Source: a virus. Taken from it: a stretch of DNA of 51,379 nucleotides. The notes under the pieces were generated by a model. It was given only the letters and a program-made list of their open reading frames with translations. It did no database searches and was not told where the DNA came from. Positions 48,214 through 51,379 of the stretch are shown here, in pieces (position 1 is the stretch's first letter; the number at the start of each line of letters is the position of its first letter). The DNA is taken from positions 1-51,379 of IMG/VR virus record IMGVR_UViG_3300048834_000363; one strand, given 5' to 3'. The translations under genes and the position numbers were made by a program.

Positions 48214-48686
48214 GCGATCGGGTCAACTACCTCACCGTCGCGCAGAACTTCGCGCTCGAAGCGGCGTGCGCGGTGCTGAATGATGCCGGCTTCGACGCTT
48301 ACCTTGTCGGCTCATGCATGGAGCGCGCGACCTATCGAGACGTCGATATTCGCTGCATCCTCAGCGACGACGAGTTCGATCAGCGCTTCAAAGGCCAGCG
48401 CGTGCGGCTGCGGCTGCTGAACGCGGCGCTCTCTGAATGGATCTCGGCGCGCACCGGTTTGCCGATCGACTTTCAGTTTCAGCCGATGACGGAGGCGCAG
48501 AAATACAAAGGCCGCCCGCGCAACCCGATGGGCATCCTGATCGAGTGCGAGCGAACGCGCGACATGAGCGATGCTATCACAATAGCGCAGACGATTTGCG
48601 CGCACGAAGGCGAATACACCGATCACGGTGACCACTTTACATGCGACGATTGCGGGAAGGTCTTGCCGAAGGACGCGCAGCCATGA
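48210..48686 (+). CDS. Nucleotidyltransferase-fold phage protein
   Basis: 158 aa. YLVGSCMERATYRDVDIRCIL has the GS...DxD pattern of nucleotidyltransferases, and GLPIDFQFQPMTE adds a third acidic position. The C-terminus has H/C residues (ICAHEG, FTCDDCGKV) that may form a zinc ribbon. The substrate is unknown; the fold includes toxins, tRNA/antibiotic nucleotidyltransferases and regulators. Confidence 0.7.
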   Translation: MSDRVNYLTVAQNFALEAACAVLNDAGFDAYLVGSCMERATYRDVDIRCILSDDEFDQRFKGQRVRLRLLNAALSEWISARTGLPIDFQFQPMTEAQKYKGRPRNPMGILIECERTRDMSDAITIAQTICAHEGEYTDHGDHFTCDDCGKVLPKDAQP

Positions 48687-49129
48687 CGAAAACGATCGAA
48701 CAGCACTTCACCGACTGGGAATCGCACGTGTTCGGCTACGGATATGGCACCGGCGAGGAGTTCATCATTCCGGCCTTGCGTCAGTTCCTCGAACTGTGCG
48801 CTCGGACTGAGAATGGCGGATACCATCACGAAAAACTCAGCGCGGTGCTGACGCCCACCGTGGCGTGGCTTCTGATCAACATACTCTGCGACGCCGACAT
48901 CATCGAGTACGGCACGTCCCCGCGCGGCGGATGGCTGACGTCGAAGGGCCAGCGCCTAAAAGAGTTCGTTCTCGCGCGCACCGTCGACGAGCTCCTAGAA
49001 CTGACGTGTCGAACGATGGAGGACGACGGCCACGATCACTGCTCGCCAGATTTCTGCAATTGCGGCCCTAACGGCTACGAGCCGAACAAACGCTGCCCAA
49101 ATCCGTTTTGGACCGGCGGCGATGCCTGA
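48683..49129 (+). CDS. Hypothetical phage protein with Cys/His C-terminus
   Basis: 148 aa. A helical N-terminal part with HTH-like spacing (HEKLSAVLTPTVAWLLINILCD) and a C-terminus HDHCSPDFCNCGPNG with closely spaced Cys/His, perhaps metal-binding. Unknown family. ATGA overlap with the upstream gene. Confidence 0.65.
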   Translation: MTKTIEQHFTDWESHVFGYGYGTGEEFIIPALRQFLELCARTENGGYHHEKLSAVLTPTVAWLLINILCDADIIEYGTSPRGGWLTSKGQRLKEFVLARTVDELLELTCRTMEDDGHDHCSPDFCNCGPNGYEPNKRCPNPFWTGGDA

Positions 49130-49361
49130 GCCCCGCCGCCCCCGCTGCCGCTACGCCTCTGACGCCGAGGTCAAGCGCGCCTTCAAGCTGGCGCGCGAGG
49201 AGGGGCTGAACCCGACCGGCTTCACTTTGCAGCCCGACGGCGGGGTGACAGTGCTTGACTCCAGCGCAGCTGCGGCGCCTGGGTTGGCCGAGGGGGAAAC
49301 TTCAGCCGATGCCGCGCTCGCCGCCTGGAAAAAGACGCATGGAACTCCCGGGCGCCAATAA
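49122..49361 (+). CDS. Small protein upstream of integrase
   Basis: 79 aa. Small proteins in this slot (RYASDAEVKRAFKLAREEGL, PTGFTLQPDGGVTVLD) commonly precede integrase in alphaproteobacterial prophages; a role in excision is possible but unproven. Its end overlaps the integrase start. Confidence 0.6.
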   Translation: MPEPRRPRCRYASDAEVKRAFKLAREEGLNPTGFTLQPDGGVTVLDSSAAAAPGLAEGETSADAALAAWKKTHGTPGRQ

Positions 49362-50553
49362 GGTCTGGAAGCGGCTGGCAGGCGGCCGCTGGGCGCGCCT
49401 CTGGTACGCCTGGCGCGGGCGCGGTGCGCCGCTGCTGGCGCGCTTCGAGGGCGACACGCGCGCCGATGTCGAAGCCCAGGAGGCCAGCGACGAGGGCGCC
49501 AAGAAGCTCGCGCTCGGCTTCGCGAATTCGACCAACCCGAAGATCGACACGCGCACCGTCGGCGGAATCGTCTCGGCATGGAAGGCGAGCCCCGCCTTCA
49601 AGAACCGCTCGGACTCGACGAAGAAGAGCGAGATGAAGCCGGTCGATGATGTGATCGACAGTCCGATCGGCCAGATGCCTGCGTCGCTGCTGACGGCCAA
49701 GCGCGCGCAAGCGAAGATCACGGAATGGCTTGAACACATCGCGGCGACGAATGGACCAGCCGCCGCCGACAAGCGGCAAGACGTGATTTCGAAGGCGCTG
49801 AACTGGGGGAAGAGCAAGGGCCATTGCGCGGCGAACCCGGCCGAGGGGATCAAGAACTTCGCCAACGCCGATCGGTCCGACATCATTTGGCTCAGCGAAG
49901 ACGTGCGGGCGTTCGAGGCGTCGGCGCGTGCGGCGTGGGCGGTGAAGCGCAAGGCGGGAACACCGCAGCCGAACACGCCGCCCCTGATCGTGCTGGCGCT
50001 CATGCTGGCCTGCTACACGGGCCTGCGGCGCGAAGACTTGGTCAACCTGACTTGGCGCGACGTCGGTCCCAACGCGATCACGCTGCGCGCGCGTAAGTCC
50101 GCACGCCGCGCCCGCACCGCCGGCAAGAAGGCGCCGCCGCCGGTGATTATCCCGCGCACGCCGGATCTCAACGCCGTGCTTGAGCTGCTCGATCCTGGTG
50201 AGGAGAAGCGCGCTGAACGGCCCTGGGTGCTGGTGAACACGCGCGGCAAGAAGTGGACGCCTGACGGGCTGTCATCGACGTTCTTCAAGGTGCGCGATGC
50301 CGCGAACGGTGGCGCAGGAATCAACTTCTATCCGACCGAGCCCGACGATGCGGCGCCGATCGCGAAGACCTTACACGATGCGCGGGGGACGTTCGTCACG
50401 CACATGCGCTGCCTCGGCTTCGCCAAGGAAGAGGTCGCGGAGATGGTGGGCTGGACGACGGAAGACGTCGATCGCGTCGCCAAGCGCTATGCCGACGCGG
50501 AGCGGATCGCGCTGGCGTGGCTGGAACGGCTGAAGCGTCGCAGCGGCGGCTGA
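49339..50553 (+). CDS. int: Tyrosine-family site-specific integrase
   Basis: 404 aa from the ATG at 49339 (the longer frame starts at 49255 inside the previous gene). Catalytic residues are visible: Arg in YTGLRREDLVNL (~229), HDAR (His/Arg ~345/348), and the Tyr of VAKRYADAE (~383), with VGWTT between them. An N-terminal core-binding domain precedes these. It sits beside attR with arm sites just downstream, so it should drive integration and, with an excisionase, excision. Confidence 0.92.
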   Translation: MELPGANKVWKRLAGGRWARLWYAWRGRGAPLLARFEGDTRADVEAQEASDEGAKKLALGFANSTNPKIDTRTVGGIVSAWKASPAFKNRSDSTKKSEMKPVDDVIDSPIGQMPASLLTAKRAQAKITEWLEHIAATNGPAAADKRQDVISKALNWGKSKGHCAANPAEGIKNFANADRSDIIWLSEDVRAFEASARAAWAVKRKAGTPQPNTPPLIVLALMLACYTGLRREDLVNLTWRDVGPNAITLRARKSARRARTAGKKAPPPVIIPRTPDLNAVLELLDPGEEKRAERPWVLVNTRGKKWTPDGLSSTFFKVRDAANGGAGINFYPTEPDDAAPIAKTLHDARGTFVTHMRCLGFAKEEVAEMVGWTTEDVDRVAKRYADAERIALAWLERLKRRSGG

Positions 50554-50554
50554 C

Positions 50555-50616
50555 GGTTTGCATCAAAACAAAAAGCTGAATGACAACAACGACCGTTTTC
50601 GGGCGCGGTTTGCATC
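50555..50616 (+). promoter_or_regulatory. Two arm-type integrase sites, right end
   Basis: GGTTTGCATC occurs at 50555-50564 and 50607-50616, between the integrase stop and attR. It pairs with GGTTTGCAAC at 123-144. Consensus GGTTTGCAWC. Confidence 0.6.
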
Positions 50617-50640
50617 TAAGCGATTGATTGCTGCACGGTC

Positions 50641-50687
50641 CTGTCGGCTTAGGACGGACCTGCTCTATCCAGCTGAGCTACGGGGCC
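50641..50687 (-). repeat. attR core, 47-bp direct repeat
   Basis: Exact copy of 1-47. To its left is phage DNA; to its right chromosomal DNA. The tRNA 5' half here lacks a tRNA 3' half: no T-loop (GTTCGA) follows on the minus strand, so this copy is a truncated duplicate. Confidence 0.92.
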
Positions 50688-50699
50688 ACGCAGGCGCCA

Positions 50700-50728
50700 G
50701 AGCTAGGCAAAAGTGTCGATCCCCGCAA
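50700..50728 (-). promoter_or_regulatory. Probable native tRNA promoter, now beside attR
   Basis: On the minus strand TTGCGG (50728-50723) and TAGCTC (50705-50700) are 17 bp apart, ending 12 bp before the tRNA 5' end at 50687. It should be the original chromosomal promoter, separated from the tRNA 3' half by the prophage. Confidence 0.4.
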
Positions 50729-50802
50729 CTGGTTCACGCTGGACCCCGGCGCTTCGGCGCAGCATCATGGCGCTCGCTGGGGAGCGGGGGAGAGTGCACG
50801 CC

Positions 50803-51379
50803 ATGGCCCATACCTACGCCAATGCCCGTTCGCGGGCGGCCGCCTGGTTGACCGCGATCTCACACACCCGGGCCGGGGCGTTTCGTTGGGGGGTCGTGAT
50901 CCTCCTGACGCTGATTTGGATCGGCGGCGGTCTATTTTTGTGGCGTGACCAAGGCCTGCTTGAAGCCTTCTATCGGACGCTCAGCGCCGTTTCGATGTGG
51001 GACGAATACTTCGACGCGCGAGAGCCTTTGCGCGAACTCGTGCGCTTCGCCGCTATCGCCGCGCCTGCCGTTGGTCTGTTGTTTGCTTTCTCAGGCCAGC
51101 TCGGCCGCTCTCTCGCGCGAATCTTCAATCTCGGCGCCAGGCGCCATGTCGTCATCGCGGGCGACAGTCCGGCCGCGCTCTCCCTGGCGCTCGATTGCCG
51201 CAAGCACAAGGACGCGGTGATCTTGATCGCGCAGGACTTGCCGGACGAAACCGCGCTTGGCCTGCGTCGCAAAGGCGTGATCGTGCTGGAGGGCGACGCC
51301 ACGCATCTGGAGACGTTGCGCACCGCGCGCGCGCATCACGCGGCGCATGTTGTGGCGTTCGAGCCTGAGGACACCGCGA
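50803..51379 (+). CDS. TrkA-N/RCK-type potassium channel protein, partial
   Basis: Chromosomal gene running off the window end; at least 192 residues. The ATG at 50803 follows GGGGGAGAG; an in-frame GTG lies at 50794. Membrane helices (VVILLTLIWIGGGLFLW, FAAIAAPAVGLLFAF) are followed by a Rossmann-like RCK/TrkA-N domain (HVVIAGDSPAALSLALD, GVIVLEGDATH). It probably regulates K+ flux by NAD(H) binding. It is unrelated to the phage and marks the host side. Confidence 0.75.
   Translation, partial: MAHTYANARSRAAAWLTAISHTRAGAFRWGVVILLTLIWIGGGLFLWRDQGLLEAFYRTLSAVSMWDEYFDAREPLRELVRFAAIAAPAVGLLFAFSGQLGRSLARIFNLGARRHVVIAGDSPAALSLALDCRKHKDAVILIAQDLPDETALGLRRKGVIVLEGDATHLETLRTARAHHAAHVVAFEPEDTA

Overview
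The window is almost entirely one integrated temperate phage of about 50.6 kb. It is bounded by an exact 47-bp direct repeat (1-47 and 50641-50687) that reads, on the minus strand, as the 5' half of a tRNA gene. About 0.7 kb of chromosome follows on the right, with the start of a TrkA-N-type potassium channel protein. The host is most likely an alphaproteobacterium of the Caulobacterales/Hyphomonadales kind. I infer this from the high G+C, the gene-transfer-agent-like tail genes and a phage-encoded relative of GcrA, a cell-cycle regulator restricted to alphaproteobacteria. The virion genes (HK97-fold capsid with ClpP-type protease, P27-family small terminase, tail tube, frameshifted tail chaperone, 1045-aa tape measure) indicate a siphovirus.

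Layout. (1) 1-246: attL, paired integrase arm sites, a candidate tRNA promoter carried by the phage, and two UUCG-loop terminators ending the late transcript. (2) 247-2147, minus: lysis cassette with a holin-like protein, an overlapping Rz/Rz1-type spanin pair and small membrane proteins, but no endolysin I can recognise. (3) 2297-2941, plus: a methyltransferase placed against the late genes. (4) 2938-15102, minus: tailspike, tail tip and tape measure. (5) 15126-26414, minus: tail chaperone with a -1 slippery site, tail tube, connectors, capsid, protease, portal, terminase and an HNH nuclease. (6) 26693-35171, minus: the left early operon, with a DUF1376 replication protein, nucleases, a ParB-like protein and, in one block, a GcrA homologue, an MT-A70 adenine methyltransferase, a DnaA-domain-IV-like protein and a RuvC-like resolvase. 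(7) 35172-36670: the immunity region, with a CI-like repressor and operator-like TGACG half-sites. (8) 36671-50553, plus: the right early operon of many small coupled genes, including a recombination-type gene cluster, DNA-binding proteins (XRE, RHH, LexA-N), a J-domain protein, two homing-type endonucleases and the tyrosine integrase next to attR.

How it works together. The integrase acts on arm-type sites (GGTTTGCAWC) at both ends. The repressor probably holds down the left operon from 35186-35228 and the right operon from an inverted repeat overlapping a promoter at 36602-36645. Most early genes overlap by 1-4 bases, so expression is strongly coupled. The most interesting unit is the compact GcrA / adenine methyltransferase / DnaA-like block (32080-33937), which looks like a phage module for reading or rewriting the host's methylation-coupled cell-cycle transcription. 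Other notable points are an apparent tRNA promoter replacement at the attachment site, a terminase large subunit with no usual start codon, and a 27-bp tandem-repeat protein.
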